Positions 52,606 through 63,899 of a stretch of DNA of 64,000 bases are shown here, piece after piece (the first letter of the stretch is position 1; each line of letters opens with the position of its first letter). The position numbers and the translations under genes were made by a program. This stretch comes from Parafrankia irregularis. Lineage in GTDB: Bacteria; Actinomycetota; Actinomycetes; Frankiales; Frankiaceae. Below the pieces are notes generated by a model. It ran no database searches. It was given only the letters and a program-made list of their open reading frames with translations, and was not told the origin of the DNA. Location: NCBI RefSeq assembly GCF_001536285.1, contig NZ_FAOZ01000015.1, positions 1 through 64,000 of the forward strand, read 5' to 3'.

Positions 52606-52839
52606 TCAGGGTTGGACGATCCATTCCGCCCCGCACTCGCAGGTCTGGATCCAGGTACGGCTGAGGCTGCCGGCCGGGCGGCAGGTGAGCGCCTCGGGCT
52701 GGTGGGTGCAGGGCACGGCACCGACCGAGGTGGTCGCGATGGGTGTGCTGCCAGACCTCGCGGCTGACCGACGCGCCGCGGACGGCCGCCGGCGAACACG
52801 GGCACCCACCCGATCAAGCAGAAGAGACTGAAAAATCAT
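52606..52839 (-). CDS. Small Cys-containing protein, unknown function
   Basis: 77 residues. ATG at 52839 has GGAGGTGA at ideal spacing, one of the best ribosome sites in the window. A basic middle (RVRRRPSAARRSAARSG) is followed by a part with Cys and His (VPCTHQPEALTCRPAG, then WIQTCECGAEWIVQP), a possible zinc-binding fold. It converges with the CoA-transferase gene 41 bp away. No family recognised. Confidence 0.6.
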   Translation of the reverse strand: MIFQSLLLDRVGARVRRRPSAARRSAARSGSTPIATTSVGAVPCTHQPEALTCRPAGSLSRTWIQTCECGAEWIVQP

Positions 52840-53647
52840 GACGTCACCTCCAACGTCGTACCGCCAAGAATAACCGCGGTCCTACAAGCTACGAGACTCG
52901 ACAGTCGCCGGTGACGGCCGAGCTTTCCTCACAGTGGCAGCGCCCACCGACGCCGTGCCGCGACGGGACATGGTCTCGCCACCTTTCCCATACTGGCGAT
53001 TTCACCTATTCCGGCACACGTCGAGCGAGTACACATCAGGTAACGGCTCTTCACGGCATCGGCAGCGCCCCACCCGACCGGCAGGGCGCTGCGCCGGTCG
53101 TCGCCTCAGCATGGATCGTCAGGCGTGGACACGCTCCGGGCCTGCCACGACACGCCTGGTGCTCGGCCCGCGGCACTCGGGCATGCCATTCACGGCTCGT
53201 GTCACTGCCCGCCGGATGGAGTGTGGCCGGATGGTGTGGTTGGCGGGATGGGCGGGGACGCCCGCGCGCGAGGCGTCCCAGGTGTTTCCATTGTGCCCGG
53301 GATTTTCCCCCGAAAACCGACTCAGTGCGAAAAGTTCGACCCTCATGCCACCAGAGCGCTGTCACCGACCCGATACCGGTATCCAGCACCGGCGTGCCGG
53401 CACTTTCAACGCCGTCCGGCTACCCGCCCTGGTTCGGTTTCAACCTGAACGTCAGTAACATCCCAATGTTTCCGTAGGATCACCAGCGGCACCGAAGTGG
53501 GCGGCCGTCACCGCCCATCAGGCTGTCGGGCGAAGCCGATACCGAGAGCCCCACCCATCCACGAAACGGAAACCCACACATGATCACCACGATGGGACGG
53601 CGTCCGCTCCCCGCCGTCAACGGCGGGATCTCCACGCCACCAGACCG
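52840..53647. other. 808-bp region with no supported gene
   Basis: Open frames here are Arg/Pro/Ser-rich with no domain. It is less GC-rich near 52860-53050 and 53440-53500. It should hold the promoters of the small minus-strand gene and of the plus-strand gene at 53648. No repeat or strong hairpin was found. Confidence 0.5.
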
Positions 53648-55030
53648 ATGACGGGTGGCGCCCTGAACCGCAGTGCCTCCTCCGGTGACGCCACGGCCAG
53701 CGGGACCCCGGTCGACGAAGCCCAGGTCAGCGAGACCCCGCAAGGTGGAGCCTCGCGGGAGGCCAGGACCGCCGGCGAGAGGGAATGGGCTCGGGTCCGG
53801 GGCGAGCTCAGGCGCCGGCGGTTCGAGCTCGCGCTGACGGCGGCCCAGGAGTACCCGGCGGCCTCGCGGGTGGCCGGGACGCCCTTGTTGGCTGCACCGC
53901 ACTGGATCCCGCCTCGACCGCTGCACCTGGCCGACGTCGCGATCGACCTGGACCCCGGGACCACGGCGCCGACAGGATCTCGTCCTGGGCCGGTGACGGG
54001 CCGGGGGGCCAGTGGCGAGGGTGTCCGACCGCTGCGCGCCGACGGGCGACGGTACGAGGCCTACACCGCGGTGATGGCCGAGATCGACCGTCCCGCCGTG
54101 TTCGCGGATCTGCCCACCTACCGGCTGCGCGAGGCCGACCTGTCGTTACCGGGACGGCGTGGGCGGCTGGCCTTCGGCCTCGGTAGCTACTTCGACGCGA
54201 TCGACGTAGGCGAGGCCTGCGCGCACGAGTTCGCCGCCCGGGAGCTGGGCGCCCGGCCCGATACCGGCGCGTCGCCCGCTGCGACCGCGGACGAGCTGCC
54301 GCTACGACGCGCGGTGGGCGAGCCGTGGGACCTTCTGCGCCGGCCGGCGAACCTGGCGATCAGCACACTCACGATCCGCCTCGACCGCTCCGCCGACCGC
54401 GCTCCCGGCAGCGTTACCAGTAGCACTGGTAGCACTGGTAGCACTGGTAGCACTGGTAGCACTGGTAGCACTGGTAGCACTGGTAGCACTGGTAGCACTG
54501 GTAGCAGCATCCTGCTGCACCGGCGGGATCCGGCGAAGGTCGGTCATGCCGGCGGGCTGCTGCAGGTCGTCCCGGCGGGGATCTTCCAGCCGTCTGGCCC
54601 GGCGGGCTGGAATGTGCGCAACGACTTCGATCTCTGGCGGTGCATCACTCGGGAGTATTCCGAGGAGCTGTTGGGCACCGCGGAGGAGTACGGCAGTGAC
54701 CAGCACCCCATCGCCTACGATGCCTGGCCGTTCGCCGCCGAGCTGACGCGGGCGGCGCGAGCCGGCGACGTGCGCGTGTCGGTGCTGGGCCTGGGTGTCG
54801 ATCCGTTGACCTTCGCCACCGATCTGCTGGTCGTCGCGGTGTTCGAGGCGCCGGTCTTCGACACGCTGTTCGCCGGGCTGGTCACGCTGAACTCCGAGGG
54901 CACCGTGCTCGCCGGCGTTCCGTTCACCGCGGCCGGTGTCGAGCGGCTGGTCGGGCAGGAGCGGGTACAGGCCGCGGGGGCGGCACTGATCGCGCTGGCC
55001 TGGCAGCACCGGGACGAACTGCTGGCCTGA
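53648..55030 (+). CDS. Nudix-box protein with Ser-Thr-Gly tandem repeat
   Basis: 460 residues. An ATG at 53648 is used, but no RBS is clear. Residues 40-230 are unassigned (EREWARVRGELRRRRFELAL, then VMAEIDRPAVFADLPTYRLR). A repeat (STG)9 at about 258-285 is encoded by nine exact 9-bp units. After it, LLHRRDPAKVGHAGGLLQVV and PAGIFQPSG precede FDLWRCITREYSEELLG, whose REYSEELLG matches the Nudix box. It resembles actinobacterial proteins of unknown function in which a Nudix-fold C-terminus follows a helical N-terminus. Substrate and role are unknown. Confidence 0.8.
   Translation: MTGGALNRSASSGDATASGTPVDEAQVSETPQGGASREARTAGEREWARVRGELRRRRFELALTAAQEYPAASRVAGTPLLAAPHWIPPRPLHLADVAIDLDPGTTAPTGSRPGPVTGRGASGEGVRPLRADGRRYEAYTAVMAEIDRPAVFADLPTYRLREADLSLPGRRGRLAFGLGSYFDAIDVGEACAHEFAARELGARPDTGASPAATADELPLRRAVGEPWDLLRRPANLAISTLTIRLDRSADRAPGSVTSSTGSTGSTGSTGSTGSTGSTGSTGSTGSSILLHRRDPAKVGHAGGLLQVVPAGIFQPSGPAGWNVRNDFDLWRCITREYSEELLGTAEEYGSDQHPIAYDAWPFAAELTRAARAGDVRVSVLGLGVDPLTFATDLLVVAVFEAPVFDTLFAGLVTLNSEGTVLAGVPFTAAGVERLVGQERVQAAGAALIALAWQHRDELLA
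54421..54501 (+). repeat. Nine exact copies of a 9-bp repeat inside a gene
   Basis: tagcactgg is repeated nine times without a single change and adds a (Ser-Thr-Gly)9 linker. The unit is a multiple of three, so copy-number change would alter linker length without breaking the frame. Perfect identity suggests recent slippage. Confidence 0.95.
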
Positions 55031-55069
55031 CCGCCGCGGATCGCCAGGGCCGCCGCCGATCCCGGACCT

Positions 55070-55669
55070 CTACGGCTTCGCGGGGCGGTCCTCGGCCCGG
55101 TGGGGGCCGCTCGACGACGAGCGGCCCGAGGCTGACGAGCGGCCCGAGGCCGCGGAGAAGCCGTCGGACGAGTCCGGCGGGATCGTGGCGGCGCTGTCGC
55201 GCTCCGCGGACGGATGGTCGCCGCCCCAGGAGAAACCAAAAGGCACCGCGGTGTGCTCGTCCTTCGCTCCAGCGCCGGATTCACGGTGACGCCGGTCCCG
55301 GGAGTCGGAGACGTTCCAGTCGTCGTCGGCGCCGTCCGCTGTGTCGCTGCCGGCGTAGTCCCAGCTCGACGACCACGCCTCCGACTGCCATTCGGTGGAG
55401 GAGGCCCACTCGCCGTCGGGGTCACGGCCACGGCCGGACCTGCCCCGGCCTGGCTGCTCCCACCCCGCACCGGTGGGGCGCAGCGAGGCGCAGGCGGACT
55501 CGATGACCTTCGGGACCACAAGCCAGGCAGAGATGTTGACCCCCAGGACGACGATGATGATCATTGCGACCAGCAACACCGATGCCGGCGACAGCGGCGC
55601 GGCATGTGCGATCAGTGCCCCGACCCCCGAAGCCGGAGCGTCGACCGCCACCGTGATGAACCGAGCCAC
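55070..55669 (-). CDS. Membrane-anchored protein with acidic disordered tail
   Basis: 199 residues from GTG at 55669, with GGAAGG upstream. One or two hydrophobic segments occur: ASGVGALIAHAAPLSPASVL and LVAMIIIVVLGVNISAWLVV. From residue 70 onward the protein is Ser/Asp/Gly/Trp-rich and probably disordered (SSTEWQSEAWSSSWDYAGSD, SSGPHRAEDRPAKP). No known family. The longer reading to 56017 has no RBS and a basic, non-coding-like sequence. Confidence 0.7.
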   Translation of the reverse strand: MARFITVAVDAPASGVGALIAHAAPLSPASVLLVAMIIIVVLGVNISAWLVVPKVIESACASLRPTGAGWEQPGRGRSGRGRDPDGEWASSTEWQSEAWSSSWDYAGSDTADGADDDWNVSDSRDRRHRESGAGAKDEHTAVPFGFSWGGDHPSAERDSAATIPPDSSDGFSAASGRSSASGRSSSSGPHRAEDRPAKP

Positions 55670-56363
55670 GGTTGCCTTCCTACGCCTCAGACCGGCCTGC
55701 TGGGGTCGATCGACGCCAACCCGACAGTGCCGTAAGGGCGCAGCACCGCAGGTCAGCGGCAACACGGACCACCTCCGGCGGGCCCGCCGCCGCCATCCGA
55801 GCAGGACTGAGCACCACGGTCCGCAAACACGTGACCTCGACATATGGCGGGGGTTGCGGGCGCTTCGGACGATGCACGGGCGCATGATCAAGGATGCGAC
55901 TGGGGTGTCACGGGTCGGGGACGGATTGGAACGACCCGGACACCTCAGTCGCGTCCTCAACCTACCTGGTCGATAGCTTTTAGTCACTGATCGACTACAG
56001 GTAGTTCTAGCGTACACCCAGTTTGCTCACCCTGTCCCCCTATGAAGTAACGAGACGGACACATGCGGCAGTACCCACCAATGCCCCCGGGAAAGGGTGC
56101 TGCGCAGGGAGAGAGATCCATCACTGGAGCGAGGCGGCCGGCGGCCCACTCCCCCTTGCGGGCCGAGTCAGGCCGCCACCCTCCATGGCGCCGCCCTGAC
56201 CCGACACGGCACGAGCTGGACGGGTTCGTCGCTGACGGGAATGCGCACCCCGCCCCGCAACGCGGAGCATGTCCATGACGCACGGACTGTCCGGGATCGG
56301 ACACCGCCCCCGTGACGACAGCCACAGGGTGGCTGACAGGTTTCCGGCTTAGTCTCATCGCTC
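55670..56363. other. 694-bp divergent intergenic region
   Basis: Between the minus-strand membrane gene and plus-strand murI. It is less GC-rich near 55960-56060 (gtcgatagcttttagtcactg). No gene, perfect repeat or strong hairpin is supported. Confidence 0.5.
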
Positions 56364-57230
56364 ATGAGTGGCGCGCCCATCGGAGTGTTCGACAGCGGAG
56401 TCGGTGGTCGCACCGTTGCGCCCGCGATCGGGGCGCAACTCCCAGCGCGGCCCCTGCTCCACCTCGGCGAAACCGTAAGCGCGCCGTACGGCCCGCGACC
56501 CGGCGCCGAGGTCCGCCCACCTGCACCGGCGGTGCTGGGCCAGCCTGTCGCCGCGAGCGTGAAGCTTCTCGTCATCGCAGGCAACTCCGCGGGCGCGGCA
56601 TGCCTGCGCGATGCCCGGGAACGTTATGACGTACCGGTCGTCGAGGTCATTGTGCCCACGACCTGCCGTGCCGTAGCAGCAACACGGAGTGGTCGGGTGG
56701 GAGTCGTCGGAACGGTCGCCACCAACACCAGTCGGGCCTATGAGGACGCTTTTTCCGCGGCCTCCGGGACGGAACTGGTAAGTGTGGCGTGCCCGGCTTT
56801 CGGCGCCTTCGTCGTGGAGGGCATCACGTCCGGGCGAGAGCTGCTGGGACTGACCGAGGCGTATCGCGCGCCGCTGCAGGAAGCCGATGTGGACACAGTG
56901 ATTCTTGGTTGCACCCACTATCCACTGCTGACCGGTGTGATCGGGCTTGTTCCGGGAGAGGGGGTCACACTCGTGCGCAGTGCGCAGGAGACGGCAGAGG
57001 CCACTGACCGGGCACTGGCCCGCCGGGTACCACCCCGCGACGGCCGCTTCCGCGATCCCGATCTACCACCACCGGCCCATCGGCTCCCGGCTCCCGGCGC
57101 CCCGGCCGCGTCCCGGACCCGTCGGCTTCGCCAGACCCGGCCGATCCGCCAGACCCAGCCGATCCGCCAGAACCGCCGGACCCGCTCGATCCGCCAGACC
57201 TGTCAGGTCCGCCAGGTGGTCGCCCGATGA
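56364..57230 (+). CDS. murI: MurI-like (glutamate racemase family) protein lacking a catalytic cysteine
   Basis: 288 residues. GVFDSGVGG (Asp 10), [14 protein letters not shown] and LGCTHYPLL (Cys 183) are the family motifs. The first catalytic Cys, in the usual xxACNTASA motif, is Gly 73 here ([11 protein letters not shown]; codon GGC at 56580-56582). The usual GDTARxPYG reads GETVSAPYG. The C-terminal ~70 residues are unlike MurI and come from ~18-bp repeats ([15 protein letters not shown]). Racemisation needs both cysteines, so activity is doubtful unless the base call is wrong. Position before the MBL-rph-rdgB genes is the standard actinobacterial murI place. It overlaps the next gene by 4 bp. 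Confidence 0.85.
   Translation: MSGAPIGVFDSGVGGRTVAPAIGAQLPARPLLHLGETVSAPYGPRPGAEVRPPAPAVLGQPVAASVKLLVIAGNSAGAACLRDARERYDVPVVEVIVPTTCRAVAATRSGRVGVVGTVATNTSRAYEDAFSAASGTELVSVACPAFGAFVVEGITSGRELLGLTEAYRAPLQEADVDTVILGCTHYPLLTGVIGLVPGEGVTLVRSAQETAEATDRALARRVPPRDGRFRDPDLPPPAHRLPAPGAPAASRTRRLRQTRPIRQTQPIRQNRRTRSIRQTCQVRQVVAR
57128..57216 (+). repeat. Imperfect 18-bp repeat in the murI 3' end
   Basis: gatccgccagacccagcc-like units occur about five times and encode RQTxPI. They replace the usual MurI C-terminus. Confidence 0.6.
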
Positions 57231-57973
57231 AGCTCACGATCCTCGGCTGTTCGGGCACCTACCCGGGGCCCGCCTCCGCCTGTTCGTCCTACCTGATCGA
57301 GCAGGACGGCTTCCGCCTCGTTCTGGACGCCGGCAACGGCTCCGTCGGCGAGCTGCAGAACCACTGCGACATCCGCGACGTCGACGCCGTCCTGCTGAGC
57401 CATCTGCACGGGGACCACTGCCTGGACCTGGTCGCCACCTCCTACGCGCGGCGCTACCACCCCGAGGGGATGCCGCCCAAGCTCCCGGTCTACGGGCCGA
57501 TCAACACCCAGGAGCGCCTGTGCGGGGCGTTCGAGCGCTGGCCGGACGACTCCCTCGCCGACATCTACGACTTCCGCACGATCGGGCCCGGCCGCCTGCA
57601 CATCGGGCCCTTCGGGATCGACCTGGCCCGGGTCGCGCATCCCATCGAGGCCTACGGCGTGCGGATCAACGCCGGCGGTAGGACCCTGACCTACTCCGGT
57701 GACACCGGTGCGTGCGACCGGCTCGTGCGGCTGGCCCAGGGCAGCGATCTGTTCCTGTGCGAGGCGTCCTTCCTCGACGGCGAGGACAACCCGCCGGATC
57801 TGCACCTGACCGGCAAGGACGCCGGCGTGCACGCGACCAGGGCCGACGTCGGCCGGCTCGTGCTGACGCACCTGGTGCCCTGGGGAAACGTGGAACGCAC
57901 CCATGGCGAGGCCCGGGACGCGTTCGACGGGGACCTGAGCCTGGCCAGCACCGGGGCGGTCTACGAGCTCTGA
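57227..57973 (+). CDS. Metallo-beta-lactamase-fold hydrolase (Rv1339-like)
   Basis: 248 residues. HLHGDHCLD is the HxHxDH metal motif; [30 protein letters not shown] and [13 protein letters not shown] complete the fold, and LTHLVPWGN lies near the C-terminus. The gene sits between murI and rph, as Rv1339 does in mycobacteria. That relative has been linked to cyclic AMP breakdown; whether this one is a phosphodiesterase or an RNase is unproven. It overlaps murI by 4 bp. Confidence 0.93.
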   Translation: MKLTILGCSGTYPGPASACSSYLIEQDGFRLVLDAGNGSVGELQNHCDIRDVDAVLLSHLHGDHCLDLVATSYARRYHPEGMPPKLPVYGPINTQERLCGAFERWPDDSLADIYDFRTIGPGRLHIGPFGIDLARVAHPIEAYGVRINAGGRTLTYSGDTGACDRLVRLAQGSDLFLCEASFLDGEDNPPDLHLTGKDAGVHATRADVGRLVLTHLVPWGNVERTHGEARDAFDGDLSLASTGAVYEL

Positions 57974-58020
57974 GCAGCGCCTCGCAGGCCCGGTCACGCA
58001 CGCGGATAGGGTCTCCTCCC

Positions 58021-58791
58021 GTGATCCGAGTCGATGGCAGGAAGACCGACCAGCTCCGCGACATCACGATCGTGCGGGGCTGGCAGGAGCACGCGGAGGG
58101 ATCGGCGCTGATCTCCGCTGGGCTCACCAGGGTGCTGTGCGCCGCATCCGTCACCGAGGGCGTCCCACGATGGCGCAAGGGCAGCGGCCTCGGCTGGGTG
58201 ACCGCCGAGTACTCGATGCTGCCCCGGGCGACCCACACCCGAAACGACCGGGAGTCGGTGCGGGGGCGGATCGGCGGGCGCACCCATGAGATCTCCCGGC
58301 TGATCGGGCGCAGCCTGCGCGCGGCGATCGACCTGAAGGCGCTCGGCGAGAACACCATCGCCATCGACTGCGACGTCCTGCTCGCGGACGGCGGCACCCG
58401 CACAGCGGCGATCACCGGCGCGTACGTGGCACTCGCGGACGCCTGCCGGTGGCTCGGACGTCCGTCCGCGATCGTCACCAGCGTCTGCGCGGTCAGTGTC
58501 GGCATCGTCAAGGGCGTTCCGATGCTCGACCTCGCCTACGCCGAGGACTCCACGGCGGACACGGACATGAACGTCGTCTGCACCGGCGCCGGCGGCTTCG
58601 TCGAGGTCCAGGGCACCGCCGAGGGCACCCCGTTCGACCGGGCCGCCCTGGACGAGCTGCTGGACCTCGCGACCGCGGGCTGCACCCGGCTCACCGAGAT
58701 CCAGAACGTGGCTCTGGCCCAGCCGGCCCCCGCCGGCCCGCCACGCCCGGAACGCGCCCTCCCCGGGGCGAAGTCGGCTGGCTCGCGGTGA
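58021..58791 (+). CDS. rph: Ribonuclease PH
   Basis: 256 residues, GTG start at 58021. [56 protein letters not shown], and [20 protein letters not shown] are RNase PH motifs for phosphate binding and catalysis. It trims tRNA 3' ends using phosphate. It begins 47 bp after the MBL gene and overlaps rdgB by 4 bp. The Pro-rich last 15 residues are an extension. Confidence 0.97.
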   Translation: MIRVDGRKTDQLRDITIVRGWQEHAEGSALISAGLTRVLCAASVTEGVPRWRKGSGLGWVTAEYSMLPRATHTRNDRESVRGRIGGRTHEISRLIGRSLRAAIDLKALGENTIAIDCDVLLADGGTRTAAITGAYVALADACRWLGRPSAIVTSVCAVSVGIVKGVPMLDLAYAEDSTADTDMNVVCTGAGGFVEVQGTAEGTPFDRAALDELLDLATAGCTRLTEIQNVALAQPAPAGPPRPERALPGAKSAGSR

Positions 58792-59432
58792 CCGCCACCG
58801 GCGCGGGCCCGTGGCGGGTCGTCCTGGCCAGCCGGAATGACGGGAAGCTTCGCGAGCTTGACCGGATCCTCACCGGCACGGGCCTGGCGATCGAGGTGGT
58901 GGCGCTGCCACCCGGCCCCGAGGTGGCGGAGACCGGTTCGACGTTCGCCGAGAACGCGCTGATCAAGGCACGGGACGCGGTCGCCACCACCGGACTCGCC
59001 GCGATCGCGGACGACTCGGGGCTCGCCGTGGACGAGCTCGCCGGGATGCCCGGGGTGCGCTCGGCCCGCTGGGCCGGTGTCCGCGCCGGAACCCGCGCGG
59101 ACCGGGACGCCGCGAACAACGCGCTCCTGCTGGCGCAGCTCGACGATGTGGAGGCCGAGCGCCGCGGGGCGGCCTTCGTGTGCGCCGCCGCGCTGGTCAC
59201 CCCCGACGGCGCCGAGCACGTCGTCCACGGCTCGCTACGCGGTCGGCTGCTGACCGCCGGACGCGGCGAGGGCGGTTTCGGCTACGACCCGCTGTTCGTC
59301 GCCGATGGCGAGACCAGGACGAACGCCGAGCTCACCGCGGACGAGAAGGACCTGATCAGCCATCGGGGCAAGGCGCTGCGCGAGCTGGCGACCGTCATCG
59401 CCGACCAGCTGGGCGGCCGACGACCGGCCTGA
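58788..59432 (+). CDS. rdgB: XTP/dITP diphosphatase (RdgB/HAM1)
   Basis: 214 residues from GTG at 58788, GTGA overlap with rph. [51 protein letters not shown] and [15 protein letters not shown] are the Ham1 motifs. It removes non-canonical purine nucleotides (ITP, XTP) from the pool. Its stop codon lies inside a 24-bp palindrome. It converges with cysM. Confidence 0.97.
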   Translation: MTATGAGPWRVVLASRNDGKLRELDRILTGTGLAIEVVALPPGPEVAETGSTFAENALIKARDAVATTGLAAIADDSGLAVDELAGMPGVRSARWAGVRAGTRADRDAANNALLLAQLDDVEAERRGAAFVCAAALVTPDGAEHVVHGSLRGRLLTAGRGEGGFGYDPLFVADGETRTNAELTADEKDLISHRGKALRELATVIADQLGGRRPA

Positions 59433-59445
59433 GGTCAGGCCGGTC
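59422..59445. terminator. Palindrome overlapping the rdgB stop codon
   Basis: GACCGGCCTGA and its exact complement are separated by GG, an 11-bp inverted repeat that includes the TGA stop. It lies between convergent rdgB and cysM. A second gaccggcctgac copy follows near 59457. Likely a bidirectional terminator. Confidence 0.5.
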
Positions 59446-59594
59446 GTGCCAACACCGACCGGCCTGACCCGGACGGACGGGAAGCGACCGGGAACCAGGG
59501 CGCGGGCTGGGCCCGAGGTCAGGCCCGGAGCTGTTCGGGCCTGGAGACCCGGAGCTGCTCGGGCCCGGACAGCTGTTCGGGCCCGGAGAGCTGT

Positions 59595-60937
<1,343 letters not shown>

Positions 60938-61138
60938 GGTGCTCCTTCCTCGGTTACCGCTGGCGGATCCGCCGCGCGGCGAGCCGCCCACCGTGGGCGG
61001 CGTGACACGTCTGCTGCCCGCTTCCGGACAGCTGCTTGCGGACACGTCGGAATCCGACTCGGCCGGGTGCCCATGCTCGCAGGCCCCCGGACCGGATGCC
61101 CGAGCCGTCGCGTCCTCTGGGAGAACGTCACAGCGGGG

Positions 61139-61543
61139 TCAGAGGATTTCCACCTGCTCCTCAGTGACTTCGCCGTCCACGATCCGGAAGGATCGGAACT
61201 CGGCCGTCTCCGGATCCCGCGTCGACGCCAGCACGTAGTGCGCATCCGGGATGCTCGCCTGTGAGATGTCCGTCCGCGACGGGTAGGCCTCGGTGGCGGT
61301 GTGCGAGTGGTAGATCACCACGGGTTCCTCGTCGCGATCGTCCATCTCCCGGAAGACCCGGAGCTTCTCCGCGTCGTCGAAACGGTAGTAGGTGGGCGAA
61401 CGCTCGGCGTTGAGCATCGGGACGAACCGCTCCGGCCGGTCCGAGCCGATGGGACCGGCGATGAGCCCGCACGCCTCGTCTGGATGGTCACGGCGGGCAT
61501 GGGCGACGATCGCCTCGTAGTGGGTTCGGTCGATGCGCAGCAC
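61139..61543 (-). CDS. mec: JAMM/MPN+ metalloprotease (Mec)
   Basis: 134 residues from GTG at 61543. EACGLIAG carries the catalytic Glu, and HSHTATEAYPSRTDI is the JAMM H-x-H...S...D zinc motif. In M. tuberculosis the Mec+ homologue releases cysteine from CysO-Cys. Genes cysO and cysM follow on the same strand; a 201-bp gap separates mec from cysO. Known JAMM proteases in related sulfur-carrier systems also trim carrier extensions. Confidence 0.94.
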   Translation of the reverse strand: MLRIDRTHYEAIVAHARRDHPDEACGLIAGPIGSDRPERFVPMLNAERSPTYYRFDDAEKLRVFREMDDRDEEPVVIYHSHTATEAYPSRTDISQASIPDAHYVLASTRDPETAEFRSFRIVDGEVTEEQVEIL

Positions 61544-61756
61544 GCGACAACCGTACGACGCGGATGGGCCGGATCGGGCGTCCATGCGAACACACACCTG
61601 ACCTCAGCCCGCCTGCAGCAGGTGGCGCCGCGTGAGCTGCGCCCCACTTCCGGTCCGGTCGCCGCACCAGCGCAGGCCGGAACAGGGGCGGCGCCGGGCC
61701 GGAGACAGAGCCGGAGACAGAGCCGGAGCAAGATCAGAGCAAGGTCGGGAACAGGA

Positions 61757-62296
61757 TCAGAGCAGGGTCCGCGTCAGCTCGTCGAGCAGCTCGGTCAGGA
61801 AGCTGTAGACGGCGGCCATCGGTAGCCGCGGATCGTCCGGGCTGAGCCGGTCGAGCTCCTCGGTCGACTCGTCGTCGGTGAGCCCGAGCCGGGTGCCGAG
61901 CACCAGCCGCAGGTCGTTGAGCACCGTCAGCCAGTCCTGGGCGGCGGCCTCGTCGAGCAGCAGGACGTCACCGGGGGCCGGCACCGCGGCCAGCACCCGG
62001 GCGGCGGCGTCGCGTTTGTGAGCCAGCGCCTCGTCCGTCCGGCGGCGGCGGAAGTCGCCGGAGGCCATCGGGTCGTCCGGGTAGGGGTCGGGCAGCAGCC
62101 GCGCCACCGCCGGGTCCTCCGGCGGCGGGGGCGCGGTGTCACGCAGGCCGACCAGCGCCTCCAGCGGATCGTCGACCGGCGGCGGCTGCAGCAGCCCGTC
62201 GACCTGCTCCAGCAGCTCGGTGAGCAGCGTCGACTCGAGCCGGGGAAGCCGCAGCTCGATCCCGGCACTCGTCCGCCGGAAACCGTTCACACGCAT
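61757..62296 (-). CDS. DUF2017 family protein
   Basis: 179 residues from ATG at 62296. RLPRLESTLLTELLEQVDGL, LLPDPYPDDPMASGDFRRRR and VLLLDEAAAQDWLTVLNDLR, then RLVLGTRLGLTDD match DUF2017. The family lies next to clpS in most Actinobacteria and may act in the Clp system, but its function is unknown. The upstream in-frame extension (AVGVAGAVGVTARWLWAVGW) is hydrophobic and not typical, so the ATG was preferred. Confidence 0.9.
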   Translation of the reverse strand: MRVNGFRRTSAGIELRLPRLESTLLTELLEQVDGLLQPPPVDDPLEALVGLRDTAPPPPEDPAVARLLPDPYPDDPMASGDFRRRRTDEALAHKRDAAARVLAAVPAPGDVLLLDEAAAQDWLTVLNDLRLVLGTRLGLTDDESTEELDRLSPDDPRLPMAAVYSFLTELLDELTRTLL

Positions 62297-62514
62297 CCAC
62301 CCCTGGGTCGTCGCTCGGATGGCCGCCAGCCGGGGAACGCGGTCACCCACGGGCCTGGCCGACGGCACCGGCCGCCGCCAGCCTACGGCCCACAGCCACC
62401 GGGCTGTCACACCGACGGCACCGGCCACACCCACCGCGCCGACCGCCACCCGGACCGCACCCGCCGCCCAGGCCGGTACCGCGAACCCACGTGACGGCAG
62501 CCCCGTAGCCACGC

Positions 62515-62805
62515 TCAGTCCTGCGCGATGGTGGCCCACAGGCCGTAGGTGTGCAGCCGCTCGGCGGCCGCCTCCATCTCCTCGCGGGTACCGGACGTGA
62601 CCGTTGCCCGGCCCTTGTGATGGACGTCCAGCATGAGCTTCGTCGCCTTCCGCTCGCTGTAGCCGAAAAGCTTGCGGAAGACGTACGTCACGTACGACAT
62701 GAGGTTGATCGGATCGTTCCAGACGATGGTGACCCAAAGACGTTCGTCCTCGGGGAGGTCCTCAACGTCCTCGACTTCGACCGGCGACACGGCGGTGACG
62801 GACAC
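62515..62805 (-). CDS. clpS: ATP-dependent Clp protease adapter ClpS
   Basis: 96 residues from GTG at 62805. [40 protein letters not shown] and [20 protein letters not shown] are the ClpS motifs: the NDPINLM region and the VH..G stretch bind N-degron residues. It hands N-end-rule substrates to ClpAP/ClpCP. GGGAGGGG lies upstream but a little far (about 13 nt). DUF2017 follows on the same strand. Confidence 0.95.
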   Translation of the reverse strand: MSVTAVSPVEVEDVEDLPEDERLWVTIVWNDPINLMSYVTYVFRKLFGYSERKATKLMLDVHHKGRATVTSGTREEMEAAAERLHTYGLWATIAQD

Positions 62806-62974
62806 GAGGTCTATTGTTACCCCTCCCGCCCGCGGGCTCACGACCGCACGCGCACTGCCGCGCCTTCTCGTCCCGCGCACCCGAAGAACTACAAACAGTA
62901 CGGAACATCGCCCGGCCGCCCGGTTCGGACGCCAGAACCGGGCGGCACGGCGGTCAGAGCGGGCGGAACGGCGG

Positions 62975-63709
62975 TCAGACCGAGCGGCGCAGCAGTGGTG
63001 GGTGCAGGGCCGTCGCCGAACCGAGCCGGTACAGCTCGGCCGGGCGTCCGCCGCCCCGCGGGGAGGACCGTTGCCCGACCGCCACGACGAAGCCCGGGGT
63101 GGAGAGCACCTTGCGCCGGAAGTTGGGTGGATCGAGCACTACGCCCCAGGCGGCCTCGTACACCCGGCGCAGGTCGGCCAGGGTGAACGGCTCCTCGCAG
63201 AACGCCGCCGCCAGCGGCGTGTACTCCAGCTTCCCGCGGGCCCGTTCCACCCCGTCCGCCACGATCTGCGGATGGTCGAAGGCCAGGGTCGGCCCGTCCG
63301 CGGAGCCGAGGTCCTCGACCGGCCACCACCGGGCGTGCTGCCCGTCCCGCCCGGTGGTGGGCTGAGGGAGGTTCGGCAGCAGCGCGAGGTAGGCCACGCT
63401 GACCACCCTGGTGCGCGGGTCCCGATGGGGGCAGCCGTAGGTGCGCAGCTGTTCGAGGTGGCCGGTGGTCGTCACCCCGGTCTCCTCGGCGAGCTGGCGC
63501 CGCGCCGAGGAGTCGAGATCCTCGTCGGCCGCCACGAACCCGCCCGGCAGCGCCCAGGATCCGCAGAAGGGCTCGGTGGCCCGCTGGCTGACGAGGACGC
63601 ACAGCCGCCCCGACCGCAGGGTCAGCAGCACGACGTCGACGCTCACGGCGACAGCCGGAATCGCGGCGGCAGCCGGAATCGCGGCGTTCGACGGCGGGTT
63701 TGTGGCCAC
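62975..63709 (-). CDS. Nudix/winged-helix regulator (NrtR-like)
   Basis: 244 residues from GTG at 63709. [20 protein letters not shown], then QLAEETGV holds a complete Nudix box (Gly 57, Glu 63, Arg 71, Glu 75/76). The C-terminal part ([35 protein letters not shown]) is the winged helix of NrtR-type NAD-metabolism regulators. So it may sense ADP-ribose compounds and repress NAD genes, or simply hydrolyse. The N-terminus has a short AAIPA repeat from two 18-bp units. No NAD genes are adjacent, so the target is open. Confidence 0.9.
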   Translation of the reverse strand: MATNPPSNAAIPAAAAIPAVAVSVDVVLLTLRSGRLCVLVSQRATEPFCGSWALPGGFVAADEDLDSSARRQLAEETGVTTTGHLEQLRTYGCPHRDPRTRVVSVAYLALLPNLPQPTTGRDGQHARWWPVEDLGSADGPTLAFDHPQIVADGVERARGKLEYTPLAAAFCEEPFTLADLRRVYEAAWGVVLDPPNFRRKVLSTPGFVVAVGQRSSPRGGGRPAELYRLGSATALHPPLLRRSV

Positions 63710-63806
63710 CGGGCAAGTCTGGCCGCAGCGGTGGCGTGCCACCCCGGCGGCCCTCCGGCCGCGTCCTGGGCCCAGGCTGCCAACGCGACTGGCTTTGCTA
63801 CCGGGC

Positions 63807-63854
63807 AAGATCCGAGGATCATGGTCGCCGCAACGACCAAAATCCTCGGATCTT
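63807..63854. repeat. Dispersed palindromic repeat, locus C first copy
   Basis: Arms of 21 bp (63807-63827 and 63834-63854) pair with two mismatches around a 6-nt loop, sharing the GAGGAT...TGGTCG / CGACCA...ATCCTC core of loci A and B. Confidence 0.8.
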
Positions 63855-63899
63855 CGAGCCGCGGCTTCGAGCTGCCACCGCAGCTGGCGTTGCTGCCAC

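Noticed and set aside
52911-53477. A 188-codon plus-strand gene in the 808-bp gap
   Set aside because: Several frames are open at once, there is no RBS, and the composition lacks the expected third-position GC bias.
54421-54501. CRISPR-like array
   Set aside because: The units are 9 bp with no spacers and lie inside a gene.
62297-62737. N-terminal membrane extension of the DUF2017 protein
   Set aside because: The family starts near the ATG at 62296. The extension overlaps clpS and is Ala/Gly/Val-rich without support.
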